Source: Rhea pennata
Taxonomy: Eukaryota > Chordata > Aves > Rheiformes > Rheidae
DNA: 64,000 nt
Direction: 5' to 3'
Assembly: GCF_028389875.1 (NCBI RefSeq)
Contig: NC_084667.1
Location: 59,002,570 to 59,066,569 of the forward strand
Part shown: positions 47,881 through 60,100 of the stretch, one piece after another
How the letters are laid out: the number at the start of each line of letters is the position of its first letter
Position numbering within the stretch: position 1 is the first letter of the stretch
Notes under the pieces: generated by a model
What the model saw: the letters and a program-made list of their open reading frames with translations, nothing else
The model's database searches: none
Told to the model about the DNA's origin: nothing
Position numbers and translations under genes: made by a program

Positions 47881-50800
47881 CCAGATGTGGCTTCTCACGG
47901 CTCTTTCTCACCGCTCCTTTCACAGCAGCCAGACCCAAGGTCACCCGACTGCACCGTACCAGAGCCGACCTTGAACGCAGGTGTCCGGCTGAACACCTAC
48001 AAGGTGGGGGAAGAGGCTGCAGAGCCCGCGGATACTTCCAGCTCCCTGACAGATTTTTCTGAGGTTGGATCTAGAGAATGCTGTTTTTCCCCATTTCTAA
48101 TCTTATCTCCTTGTTAGAAGCATTTCATACACTCTATTTTCTTTCACAGAAGGGGAAGAGATGACAAAAAGGACAGTTCTGGTTTGTGCCTGGAGTCTTA
48201 GGCATTTTGACAATACATTGCAAATTAAGAAAACATCAGCACCAGGAAATCCTCAATGAGACGCTTATGCAGGTGTCATATTATTCTCCCTGAATTTTTA
48301 CTTTATACTTACTCTTTTTTTGTGCCTATCTGGTACTAATAAAACCCAGCTAACAGCACTGACGTCAATGGAGTTAGCCCGGATTTGTATTTGTGTAATT
48401 AAGGTAGACATCTGGCATCTTGAAAAGAAACATGTGAGGAAACAAGTACATTACCCCAGGAGAATCCCATGCCTGCATTGGCACAGAACTGTTAATTTAA
48501 GAATTGCGCTTAGGTACAAAGTTACAAGTGTACAAATTGTGAACAGAATGGTTGATGTAGGAAAAAAGCTAAATAAAGAGACTAAGGTTTTTTTACTTCA
48601 TTGCTGATGCTGGGAAACCTGAATTTAAAGGCTCCTATCTCCAGTTTCACCTTTATTTCAGCCCACCCATATTCATGTTCTGTACCACCAGCTGGAGGTG
48701 GTGCAACACTCAGTGGGCAAGGACACTCAAGAGTGGGACAAGAAGCTGGAGCATGCTGGAGATCACCGGGAAATACTACTACACGTGGGAAAGTCATGGG
48801 ATCGTAATTTTTAATCATCTCTTAAATGACCTCTTTTAGATTCTTATTCATTGCCTGGTGTTTAACCCAGGACTCCACATTTTCTGTGTTTTCTCCATTA
48901 ACATGATGGATAGATTTTTTTATTTTCCATTTATTCTCATGAAAGATTCTTACGTAGATTCCAGAATACAGAAGCTGCAATTTTAAGGAAAGTCATTGAC
49001 TATCAGTGGACTTTTAACAAAATTAGAAGAATCAATTTAAACAAAATGAGTGATGTCAACCTGGTCTCCATGAGTTCAGAACCTGTCTGAAAGCGTATCC
49101 ACTCAAGCTGGCGAGAGGAATGCACCAATTCCAGAAGCAGGAAGTTCCCACTTGGATGGAGCAGTGCAGAGAAAGGGAAGGGAAACCTTTCTGCAAAGAA
49201 AGCAGGCTGGACCCTACCTAACAGAGGTGAGAAAAGAACAACGCCTTCATACTGCAGCCAGATAGAGTCGCCAAAACTTTAATCCATTCTTCCCTTCAGA
49301 GAATGCCCACTTTCCAGGAATACCTGAAGAGTTCGGAAATGGGAAGGAATATGATAAAAAGTGACAACACCTGAGCAGAAGAGCTGATTTTCTGTGAATT
49401 CCTCACACTGATTGAAAATGAAGGAGGGTGATGAGTTCACCAGATCAGCCTGTGATGGATCCTGATGCCACAACAGAGGAGTAACTCCTTAGATTGAGGC
49501 AAAACAAATGATGTGAAGAAAAAAGAAAGGGGAGCTTGTGAAACCTACAGAGGCCTCCTGAGCTACCAGAAGTGAACCATTCCCCAGTAACCATTCTTGG
49601 CAAATGTCCTCACTTCCATGAGCAAAGCCTATGGACACCTGGAGCTGCTTTCAGTTCTGCATGGCAAGGTTCAGGTCACCAGGTAAAACACTTGCTTAAG
49701 ACAGGTCCCTCAAGGAGGAGCAGGAAAGTGCCAGCTGGACCCGAAATGCTAGAGAAGGCCGGGCTCAGGCACCAAGGGCTAAGGCTGGTTATATGTCCTC
49801 ATCCAGCTCAGTGAGAGCAAAACCAGGATGATTGGTGGTTGCAGGTGATTGCAGTATGCGGTGGAAGAGTGAGACACAGCCAGTACAAACTTCCTGTTTT
49901 GTAATGCAAATATGCTAGGCCTGGGCAAAGGGGTGGTTTTAGCTGAATCACTGAGGGGGAACTGAATGTTCCTTGCAGGAGGAAAGGTGTGTGAGAAGAT
50001 ACCTGTCTGCCATGAGCAGCTGTTCTGCAGGTGTATGGTGATGTTTCATGAGCGCAAGATATGAACTATTGCAATTTCTTTTTTTAATGCAGTCTTTTAT
50101 GATATTACTGCCTTCTTCACTCCTTTTTGGAAGGGGGATGGTTTTTCCTCCTGAGTGAAGTGTTTTGCAGTGATTCCCAGCTTTGGTCTTAAACAGAACT
50201 CCTAGACCTTCTGGGTGCCAAGTGAGCTTGCAGATATTATCCGTGTGTAGCCAAATCAGAAGGCAAAGAAACAGAGTTCAAGTTATCTTTTAAAACCCTA
50301 CGGGTTTTTTCAGTGTTGGGAATTGGGAATGCAAGACAGAATGAAGTGGTGGTATCATTAACACCAGAAAACCTGTTCTGCAGGAAAACCTGCAGGTGTG
50401 AGCAGGATGGGGAAGGAGTGGCCGCACTCATGACACAATCTGCCCTACACATAACACACTGGGAGGCTAATTAGGGGTGACAGTCGCCTTTATCTGCCTT
50501 TTCCCCTTCCTCAGGAGTAAACACCCACTTTCAGCCTTGGATTGAAGTCTGGCTTCTGTTTGTAATCTGTGAGGACTACTCATCTCAGAGGAGTGCAGTG
50601 CTTAACCATGAGAAGGAATGAATGTCTCCTTGTGGACTACTCCACCACTTTCTATTTCGTGGGACTTGCTCTCCCGTGGCAAAAAGGGGCCAGGTATGAC
50701 CAGCTGTGTCTCTGTATTGGTCCAGAGCTGGTCACTGGTAGAGGATTTGGGCCTCTCTAACTGAGATGGCTGTAGCTGTTAAAGATTTCACATTAGGGAG

Positions 50801-51540
50801 AAGGTCCAGACTGTGTGGAATTATCTGGGTATCCCTAAATGGCACAGAGAACCCATTAGTGCTTCTTTCCATCAATCTGCTTTCCATCCCCAAATTCTGT
50901 CTCTTGACAAATACAGAGACCCATTTCCCATTAATGTCCCCAGTCTCTAATGCAGAAGAAGCTGGCTGGGTGTCTCATCTGGGACTGAAGATGTTTGCTC
51001 AGATGCATGAATGCATGTGAACCAGCATTAGCACATCCTTTCTGAAGCACTGTGGGAAGAAGACCAAGCAGACAGGTGGGTGATGCAAAGCAAACAAGAA
51101 GATTTTGACTTGTGCTTAGTGCTGATGCCATCACCAGTCCTGAATACCCTACCATGACCCCTGACGTGTTTTGCTATTTCTTCTCGCATATAGCATGTAC
51201 AGCCCACCACAACAAGTTTTGACACTGCAGGTAGCTGAAGGGTGCAAATGCTGATATTCCCGTGCTTAGAAGTGAGCCTGTGCTTGGCCAAGTGCTGTTG
51301 TTTCCAACGAGACCAAGAACAAGGATGCCCCTGCACTGACCATCAGGCTTGACCCTCCCTGTTTCTCTCCAGGTCCTGATTCTCCAGCCAGTCACCCTGT
51401 GCACAAGCCTCCTACCCAGCCCCCCCAAAGGAAACCTCAGCAGAATAACCCTGCCTGGCTGTCTGCACAGCTCGTGCCAGAGGTGGCCCCGAGCTGACAA
51501 CACGGACTCGGCGCCTACCAAATTTGGTTCTCTGCCTGCA
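47881..51540. other. Intergenic DNA, nothing recognised
   Basis: No exon chain, RNA gene or repeat that I can name lies here. Confidence 0.35.
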
Positions 51541-51559
51541 AGCAGCCTTTCTCCAGCAA

Positions 51560-51860
51560 GGCTTAGGACGGGGGGGGCGGGAGGGAGGAGCCCCGTCCCG
51601 GGGCAGCGGGGGCACCCAGCGCGCGCCGCGCAGCCCCGCGCTGCCGCGGACACTCCGGCCCGAAACCCCGCACGGCTGCTGCCCGCCGGGGCCGGGGCCG
51701 GGGCCGGGGCCGGGGCGGGACCCGGGGGCACCGCCGGGGCTGCGGGGAGCGCGCGGCCGCCAGGGGGCGCCCGTGCGGCGGCGGCGGGGCCGGGGCCGCG
51801 CGCGGGGCCGGGGCAGCGGCCGGGCTGCTGCGAGAGCGGCCCCGCGGCGCTTTAAAAAAA
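51560..51860. promoter_or_regulatory. Very GC-rich block with GGGGCC repeats
   Basis: This block of about 300 bp is extremely GC- and CpG-rich and ends abruptly at the AT-only repeat that starts near 51851. It includes four perfect GGGGCC units (51688-51711) followed by GGGGCGGG, and two more at 51786-51797. Long frames that read through it encode Ala-Gly-Pro or Pro-Arg repeats and are not credible proteins. It could be part of a promoter island together with the block at 52.8-54.1 kb. Confidence 0.5.
51688..51719 (+). repeat. (GGGGCC)4 hexanucleotide array
   Basis: Four exact units and a GGGGCGGG remnant are present. The plus strand has five consecutive G4 or G3 runs and should be able to form a G-quadruplex. 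Confidence 0.95.
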
Positions 51861-51863
51861 ATA

Positions 51864-52062
51864 ATGAAATGAAATGAAATGAAATGAAATGAAATGAAAT
51901 GAAATGAAATGAAAAATAAATTATAATAAATAATAAATAAAATAAAACAAAATAAAATAATAAAATAAAATATAAAATAATAAATAATAATAATAAATAA
52001 AAACAAAACAAAGCAAAATAATAAAATAAAATAAAATAAATAAAATAAAATAAAATAAAAAC
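51864..52062 (+). repeat. Compound AT-rich microsatellite: (ATGAA)10 then (TAAAA)n/(TAA)n
   Basis: Ten perfect ATGAA units occupy 51864-51913. About 150 bp of interrupted AATAA, TAAAA and TAA units follow, ending near 52062. On the minus strand this reads (TTTTA)n followed by (TTTCA)n. Minus-strand open frames through it give runs of Phe, Tyr and Ile and are artefacts of the repeat. Confidence 0.97.
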
Positions 52063-52840
52063 ATATTTAGCATCCCCCTGAGTCTCTGGAAATGGTTGCT
52101 TTCCTCTCAGCATCCCATCGCGACTGCTTCTGCTTTACCGTGGTAATGGCACCATCAAGGGAATAAGGAATACAATGCTCTGCTGGGCTGCAGAAGAGAG
52201 TCCCAGCTTCCCAGCTGTGCTTGGCGCTGCAGCCCTGGTTCCCCCAGCCTCAGCACAGCCCGGGGCCGCAGGGAGCGCTGAGGTGCGGCGAGCTGCGCCA
52301 GCCTCAGCTGGGCACTGGCCAGACACCTCCTAGGGAAAGAGAGATCAGATCAGCAACAGGAGCTAAAGAAAAATGTGACCCCCGGGGAGGCGGAGATGTG
52401 GCACGCTGATCTCACTGTCACCTTCTGCCTTAGCAAGGTAATGGGGTCATAATCTAACAAATCTCTCTGCAGGAGGAAGGCTCCTGGGAGCAGGGAGCTG
52501 TTTAATCTGTCAAGGCAGGATAAAGGATGAAAACAAGGGTGGTGGAAAAATCCGCTCCTGAAACAACTGTTGAGAGTTATGTCTCTCGGGAGAGAGATAC
52601 AGCTGCCTTTCCATCACACAAGCGCTCTAAATGGGAGCATTTTTGCTCCAGGAGGTACACAGGGCTTTGAGTACTGACCCAGGAAGGATTTGCTTGCTAA
52701 TAGCCTCCAGCCTGTGTCACGCAGGAAACCAGACTGGATGATCTTAAAATCCCGGGTGATACAACCTTCGTTCAGACGCTCGGAGGGCAAAATTATGGCC
52801 TTTACATCAGAGGAGATCTGCAGGACCTGCATGGTCTGTT
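52063..52840. other. Intergenic DNA between repeat array and CpG block, nothing recognised
   Basis: Ordinary sequence of mixed composition with no exon, RNA gene or repeat that I can identify. Confidence 0.35.
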
Positions 52841-52849
52841 TACCGTCAG

Positions 52850-54110
52850 CAGGACTTGCGTCTGCGAGAACAGCTACCAGCTCCCGGCACGCAAAGCGGC
52901 GCGCGCCGGCTGCAGAGGCCCCCGCCGCCGGGCTGCTCCCAGGCGACGCGTGGTGCCCACGAGCAGCCTCCCCGGGCCGCGCGCGCCTCGAGGTCGCGAG
53001 CGAGCGGGGGGGGATCCTGCGCCCGTGGCCGCGGCGCTGCCCCGGGGCCGCTTGCGGAGGGAGCCGCCGGCTCGTGCCCGGCCGCCCTCGCGCGGGTGCT
53101 GGGCGCGTCTCCTCCGACGTGGCGTCTCCTCCGACGTGGCGTCTCCTCCTCGGCGGGTGCAGCAAGCGCTCTGCAGCCCCGAGGTTTGGAAGGAGTGAGC
53201 TGAAGGGCTTTGCAAACGACACGGGGAAACGGAGGAGAAAAGGAAAATGAAGCAAAAAAAAAAAAAAAAAGAACAAAAGCCGAACTTGCTGCTCGGACGC
53301 GGTGGGTCTCCCTCACGCAGCGAGGGCAGAGCCACCAGCTCAGCAGCAGGCCACAGGGGAAGGCGACAGGGGCCGGCGAGCGACACCGCCGGGCGCCGAG
53401 GGGCTCACCCCAGCCCGCCGCTCGCTCTGCCTTAACTTGCGTCTCCGCGCGGGGCGAGCGGGGAAATGGTTACCATAGAGAAAAGGCATAATTTTCAGAA
53501 GTGGCAGTGTTTTTGTGAGGCTCTTGGAAACGAAAGAAACAGTCCTTTTTTTCACGATAAAGGAAGCCGGCAGGGGATTTTTAAGGGTTGGGTTTTTCCC
53601 TGTCTTTTTTTTGCCTCCTCGAGCAGGAGCGGGGCCCGTGCTTTCTGGAAAGGCGCGTAGGTGACCACCCCGCTGGCACCCCCGCGGGTTTACGGCCTTG
53701 CAGGTGCCGGAGAAGCAAAAGCTGATCGTCCGAATCTGATTCAGGCAATTTTAGCGTATTTGGGTCAAATACCAGGGGAAAGGGTATTTCACCCAGCAGC
53801 TGGACTTCGGAGCAGGGGTTTTCGCAAGGGAGCAGCCGGTTCCCCCGCTCCGCGCGCAGCACGGCTGCGCCAGCCCCTTTGCACGCCGCCGGGCAGCTGC
53901 CCGCGACCGCCCCGCCGGCGGGACCCCAAGGGCGAGAGCCGAGCGAGTTGTGGTCTCGGGCTCCCGTCGCCGCGCAGGGGCCGGCTGGCAGCGGGAGCAG
54001 AGGGACAGGGTCCCACCGCGCCGCGCCGGCAGCCCCCACCGCCCCCGGCCTGAGACCCCCTCCTCTGCCCGCAGGTGCCAGCTGGACACAGGGAATCCCC
54101 GGCGGAGGCC
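52850..54110. promoter_or_regulatory. CpG-island-like region without a recognised gene
   Basis: Two dense CpG-rich blocks (about 52.85-53.46 and 53.63-54.10 kb) flank a short AT-richer part. The length and density are those of a promoter island. No coding exon with a recognisable protein was found on either strand, although minus-strand frames of 206 and 220 codons read through. In mammals MARK3 follows EIF5, so its promoter is a natural candidate, but the MARK3 N-terminal sequence is not seen in the window. A long non-coding RNA is the alternative. Confidence 0.45.
53105..53149 (+). repeat. 17-bp tandem repeat, 2.6 copies
   Basis: The unit GCGTCTCCTCCGACGTG is present twice exactly, and a third copy is broken after 11 bases. 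Each full unit supplies an ACGTGGC core, so ACGTG-binding factors would see two sites spaced 17 bp apart. Confidence 0.95.
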
Positions 54111-57100
54111 AAGCATCTTTAAGAGCTGGATTCCCCTCCTCCTCCCCCCCCCCCCAAAAAAAAGGAGGTTTGCAATCAGAGCCAGGGCTCTGGGTTCCCA
54201 TTTTCTCATGCTGCTCTCAAGATGCTTAAAGCTCTCAAGATTTCTTAAAGCCACATTAAACCAGCCTCTGCCTAGGCGTTGCTGGGCATTTTCGCCATGC
54301 TGCGCCGCATCTTCCTCCTCCCGTTCTCGCCGGGGGAGGCTGCTGGCGGAGACGGCATGTTTCCCCCTTCCCGCTCCCCCCCACCTCCCGCGCTTTGATC
54401 GCAGCAGCGGCGGAAACTAGGCTTTGAAAATACAGCGATTTCACAGACGTGTTTATTAGAAAATGAAATTCCAAGAAGCAAATGACAGCCGAGCCGTACT
54501 GGCTGGATCTGTGAGACTGGAGCTCCCCACCAGCAGATGTATTTTCATATTTTTTGACACATCCAGGGTGTTGTATTATTAATAAAAAATGCAGACTGAA
54601 GTTCTTAAGAAAAAAATGACTCCCAACAGAAACTGCTTTCTTTTCTTTTTCCTGGGAATCCGCAGTCTCCCTTGAAGACTGCTCCATCCTTCCTCCCTTC
54701 TGCAGAACGTACATTCACCCCGGAGCAGGGAGAGTCTCCTGGGCAAGCAGAAAGACTTCAGTGATTTGTCTCCCTTGAGCAGGTCATTAATCAAGGTTTC
54801 CAGTTTTGCAGGAAAATGGCTTTAATGCAGGAGGGAGAGAAGGCTGGGGGCTTTCTTGGTTAACTCCAAAGAGAACTAATGCCAGCCTTGCGGTCCTGGG
54901 GGAACTGTGTCCAGGCCACCCAGCGGTGAGGGTAGAAGGGCTGATGCGGCAGCCTCCGCTGTAGCTCCAATGCCACGAGATGACTACGAGTCAGTTTTTC
55001 CTGATTCAGGAACCCCCAAATCCATCTCTGAAAAACGGTCTCCCCCCACCCTCTCTTTAATAACAGCATCATGTTTTTCTCAAGTGCTCCTGACTACTCT
55101 GAGCGATTATCTGGGGTGATGTGGCTGCTCCTTCACATTTTTGCAACTGCTCTCCTGTGCAAGCAGGAATTGCCCTCAGCTCCAGATGAGCTTGGGCAAC
55201 TTTGTGCTCTGTATCTAGGACATGCTAGACACCGACTCCAGCCTTCCCTGCTGGCCACTGCCACAGCACCTCGGACTTGCCAAGTCCTGGGTCGCGTGCT
55301 GGGGTTAAACACGGAGGTGGGTTCACGTTTCTGGAAACTGCCTTCTCCCTGGAGCCTTGGTGTCTCGGCAGCTTCCTGAACACAGCTGCAGAGTAACTCA
55401 GACTCCTCTCACTTCACCTCCGGGCTGGTGTCTGTCTGACCTCTGCACAAGCCAGTAAACCAGCAAAAGCTACCCCAGAAAACAAGGGGGAGATGGGGTC
55501 TATTTTTCACCATTTCAGCATGGGCAGCTCATCCCTTTCAGCAGGCAGGAGAGCATTTCCTTCTCAGGAGATGCCAGCCTGTAGCTACAGCTGCAGCAGG
55601 TTACAGGTAACCACTGGCCAAGCCCCTGAGTAAACAGTTAAATGTGCCAGAAAGGTCCATTGCAGCCAGGCTCCTGCATCATGGCATGCTGCTGTGCTGG
55701 GGCATCAGCTGGGGCAAGGATCTAGGCTGGTTGGAGACCAGGGTGCTGCTAGGTGGGTTGTAAATCAAATTAAACGCTGCCACAGTGAGCTGCATAGCCG
55801 GCTGAACTACGGCAGGGAGGGAAAAATGAAATGGCCTGTGTCTGTGGGGAGCAGCGGCACGTGGGGTCGGGCAGCAGTTCGGATCCTCTAGAGGGTCAGA
55901 GATTTGGCAGCAGGTGGGACTTCGGGGAATATCACCACTGGCTTTTTCCCCAGATCTGGGTTTTACAGAAGGCTTTTCCAGAAGGTTTGAGATGAAGATA
56001 AGGAGAGGGCTTTGCTTAACCTTTCTGTGTTGTGGAAATACGTGCAGGAGAAAGGAGGAAGACAAACAGCTGGGAAACACAGCAAATAGCTAGCAAAGCA
56101 GAGGCCAGTGTCTGGTTGACACTGCAAAAAGGCTGTGAAGGAAAGGGCCTTCCAAACAAGGACAAATAATGTTTTCCTCGATGCAGTGAGAAAAGAAGAG
56201 CCAGGGAAGCAATGAAAAGAAAATCTGCCCCAGTGACAAGCCAGGAAAACAATTTGCAGGCAGCACTATGAATGGGTGCAAGTGATGTGACAGGGGATGT
56301 ATCAGCGCCAGAGAGAGAGGCTAAAGCATCTAAGGAGATGATGCTGGCCTAAACACAAAGGGCTTTATCCTACTCTTCTCTAGCTGCCTGCAGAGACTTT
56401 CTAAATATCTGGGCAGACAGCGTCTGCCTGCGGGCATTGAAAGGAGGTAGACGACAACAGTCTTACCTCCTGTAGGCCTGCATCGCCATTTCCCTCTCGA
56501 GGGGCTGCCTCCCCATCCCAGGCACTGCTTAGAAGTGGTTCCAAAAATTAAAAACAAGGAGCAGCCCTTACATTCAGCGAAAGGCGCCCTGTGGGCCACG
56601 CGGCTGCGGGAAGGGATGCGATCGCAAGTGCTTCAATACCGCTATGGGCCGGGAGCATGAGGGACCGCGGCCCCTCTCCCAAAACCTGCTCGTGCAAAGC
56701 AACCACAAGGCTTTCCCGGGGCTGCCAGGAGGGGACCTCGGCGTGGGAAGCAGGGGGTCGGCACCACAGGGGCCCAGGGGAGCGCTCTGCTCCTGGCACG
56801 GAGCCACCCCGCGGTCTGGAGATGCCACGGTGTCTCGATCTGCCTTTCCCCTTGGTACAAGGTCAGCCACCTCCTCCGAGCAGCCTGGCTTGTCCCACTG
56901 CCTGCAGAGACCCAGCATGCGGGTGGCACCATTGCGTAAGTTTGTCCACCCGCCCAGGTCCCAGGCACGGAGCAGGAGCTGCGCCCTTGCACGTTTGGGA
57001 CGCGGCAGGCTGCTGGTCTCAGTGGTGCGCTGACGGAGCTATTGCAACTTGAATGATTTGGAATAACACCACAAAAAGCACAGATGCTGATTGACAGTGA

Positions 57101-60100
57101 CGGCCAGCAGCACGTGTTTCTGCAAATAGTCCCGTAAAACATAGTGCGTGATCTAGGCTGATAAGCAGGAAGCTGTGCAGTAATAGCAGCTCTTTGGAAC
57201 AACGGAAGAGCTCCGAATTAACCTGCAGAGAGGCACCTTCTTTCACTCTTCTGCCTGTAGGACATGCGCTGCAAGTAGCAACCTAATCACGACAGCCTGG
57301 GATAATTAAAGGGTATGAAGCCAAGGCTCAGCTTCAGCTCCTGGGAATCTCTCTCCCTCCTTCTAAGGGACACCATTTCTAGTTCAGATGAGTTCAGGTG
57401 ATGTCCTAATTAATGGTGTATCTGTTACAGGTGATCCCACAGTGAGTGCAGATGTCCAGCTCAATTCAAACAGCAGCATTACAGCATTCATCTAGCTCTT
57501 CCTCACAGTTCTGCCAGTGTGCCAAGGTGGTAGGTCTGCCCTCAGGAAGGGTGGAGGTATCCTGGTCCTTCTCCAGTGAAGGGACAGAGTCTGAAGAGGG
57601 CAAGAAGTTGAGCAGCGAGGTGATACCATTGGCCTCCTCTTGTCCTGTCCACTCCCACCACTCCCTCAAGGAGCTGAACTGCATCCTAATCCAGCAGTGG
57701 ATTTTAAAGGACCAGCTGGCCCTGGGGACATGGCAGTGGCAACAAGCTCTGCCCACCTGTGCTTGGTGGCACCCCACAGCACAAGGGCACCTTGTCTTAG
57801 GGCTGCCTTGAGCTGGACTGGCACTCGCCCAAGGCGAGTTCAGCCTGCAAGAGACCTCGGTGCAGGGCCCAGACACTGACTTTCCTGGCTGGTCTTACAA
57901 GGCAGCCCAGCAGCTGAGAAAGATGAACTGGGGTCCCTGTTCATCTCTCAGTGCCTGCAAAAATATCACTTTGGTGGATGTCAGCTAGGCACTGCTGTGG
58001 AGCTCCAGATCCTGATTGTACAGCCCAGGAGGGAGGGCTGGGAGCATCAGGAGGGCTGAAGGGGTTTGCTTTCCAGCCTGGGACAGCCGGATCTCATCCT
58101 GCTCTGTTCCTCCCAGCTGAAATGAAGAATAAACCTCAAGCTAGCTGAATTGCTACTGAGTGCAAAGACAGTGAGATCTGAACCAGATCCGCTCTGTTGC
58201 ATTTAGGCAAGTTAACTGCAGGTAAGATTTTTCTAAGAAACAGGAACCAACAAGGCACTTGGATCTCCTGACTTTTGGTGGGCAGGGAGCTGCTCCGGTT
58301 CCCCTGTAGGCAGCGAGGCCCCTGAGCCGTCCACAGGCAGGCAGGCTGCCTCCTGCTCTGCAGCACAGCCACTGCTGTTAAATCACAGGTGCTCAGCCCC
58401 AGCGATCGGCGGTTTCATCAGTCCTCCTGCCTCTTATGTCAGTGACTCTTGAACCTCCTGCCGATCCCTCTCTGCCTGACTGCCTGCAGCAAACATGCTG
58501 ACCCATGCACACCTGCAGCTCTCTGGGGACTTAGACCCATGAGATCAGCTGTTACAGAGAGTTTTCCAAGGGCTGTCACCTCCCCTGCTGCTGTTGCCAC
58601 TAAACAACTTGCTGGCCAGAGAGGAGGCAAAGGCTTGCTTATGCTTCAGCACGTGTATCATTTTTAATGCCTTTATTTTTAGCTTGTTTTTGTGGCCAGG
58701 AGAGGATTCCACAGGAAATCCTGCAGCCATAGAATTGCAACTAGCTCAGGTCCCCGATTGTGTTACATACGTTAACAGACGTGAGCTATATGGTTTTTTA
58801 AAAAGCAGCTATAAATACTTCCTCCAGCTGCACCAATATCCCCTCATCCCTCTTCCCTTGATGACACCTGTTGACACTCGTGTACCAAATTAAGATTAGC
58901 TGCTTCGCGGGGAAGGGGAGCCCTGACTTTGGAGGCATTTGGTCTTGTCGCAGCAGCACCTGGCCAGCCCATTTAGGGAGGCCCCTTGGGCTGTCAAAAT
59001 TATTGTAGCCCTAGAGGACCGCTTCCACCGCCAGGTCCCTCCACCCAGCCGTGGTGCAAGGAAGCAGCTTGTAGCCGTGATGGCAAACTGGGGGGGAGTT
59101 GCTAGTTCTCAGCATTTTGTCCTTCCCAAACTCAGTGAGAGGCCACCCTGTGGAGCAGCAGCGCCTGGGGCTGGCGTGCGGGTTTTGTTTTGCAGCTGTG
59201 GGGTGCATTGCCAAGAGCATCACTTCCTTCCAGCTGTGGAAGCGGCTGGCTCCTTTGCAAGACCCCTCCAGGCTTGTTGCAGTGAGTAGTGGCTGGGGGT
59301 TGGACTGTGTTTGCAAAAATGGGGGATGCCCAGTCTACGCTGCTTGGATTCACAGCATTCATAAGTGCAGGGCAGTCATTAGTATCCTCCCAGTCTTATC
59401 AAGAGGGACTTCTCACATGTGAGTCCTGCCTGGCTTTGAGCAGGGTGGGGGAAAGATGCTATGCAGGATGTCCCAGCCTGAGCTCCTGCACCTGGAGGAG
59501 GCAAGGTAGGAAATCTGCCCCCTCGCTGACGTGACTCCTTCCTCCTGCAACCTGCTGCAGTAACCCACGGCAGGAAAACTCCTGCTAGATGAAAGCAGCT
59601 TGCTCCTGCAGTCCCTGGAGAGGAGCCAGCCTTGTGCTGGTGCTCGGCTCGGGCTCCACTAAGCTCCTGCGTTTTCAAGCCCCATGTGTTACGGTGCTGG
59701 TTGCTGGTACATTAATCCTGCACAGCCATCACTGCCCACGCTGCTCTGCAGAAAGCCTCGTCCAGCTGGGGGAGCTGGCAAACACTGGTCCCCCTCCACA
59801 CTGGGATGCAGCCAAAAATTTTTTTTAGAGGTTTGTTTATCCACATTTTTTTCCAATTCACAATGAGAGATTCCTTGGTCTGCTGCTTTCTCCCATACAC
59901 AGAAAGTTCTCAGCCCAGTTGCTTACGGCTGTCCTGCTCCATATCACTGTCGCCTCCTCCTGGGTGACCTGTTCCTCTCCACACAAATTACTCAACATGG
60001 GCTGGAGCAAGACTTGGACCCTGGCTGCCTGCTCCTTGGAGAGGTATAATCACCATGTAGATAATAACATACCTAATGGTGGACACTTATGACCATTCCA

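Noticed and set aside
51412..52113. 233-codon minus-strand frame with runs of Phe, Tyr and Ile
   Set aside because: The protein is a direct readout of the pentanucleotide repeat followed by GC-rich DNA; not a membrane protein gene.
53468..53485. RFX X-box-like GGTTACCATAGAGAA
   Set aside because: Only one half of the X-box is convincing and no gene is attached.
52614..54201. Minus-strand frames of 220 and 206 codons and several plus-strand frames in the CpG-rich region
   Set aside because: All overlap one another, lack recognisable domains and follow base composition.
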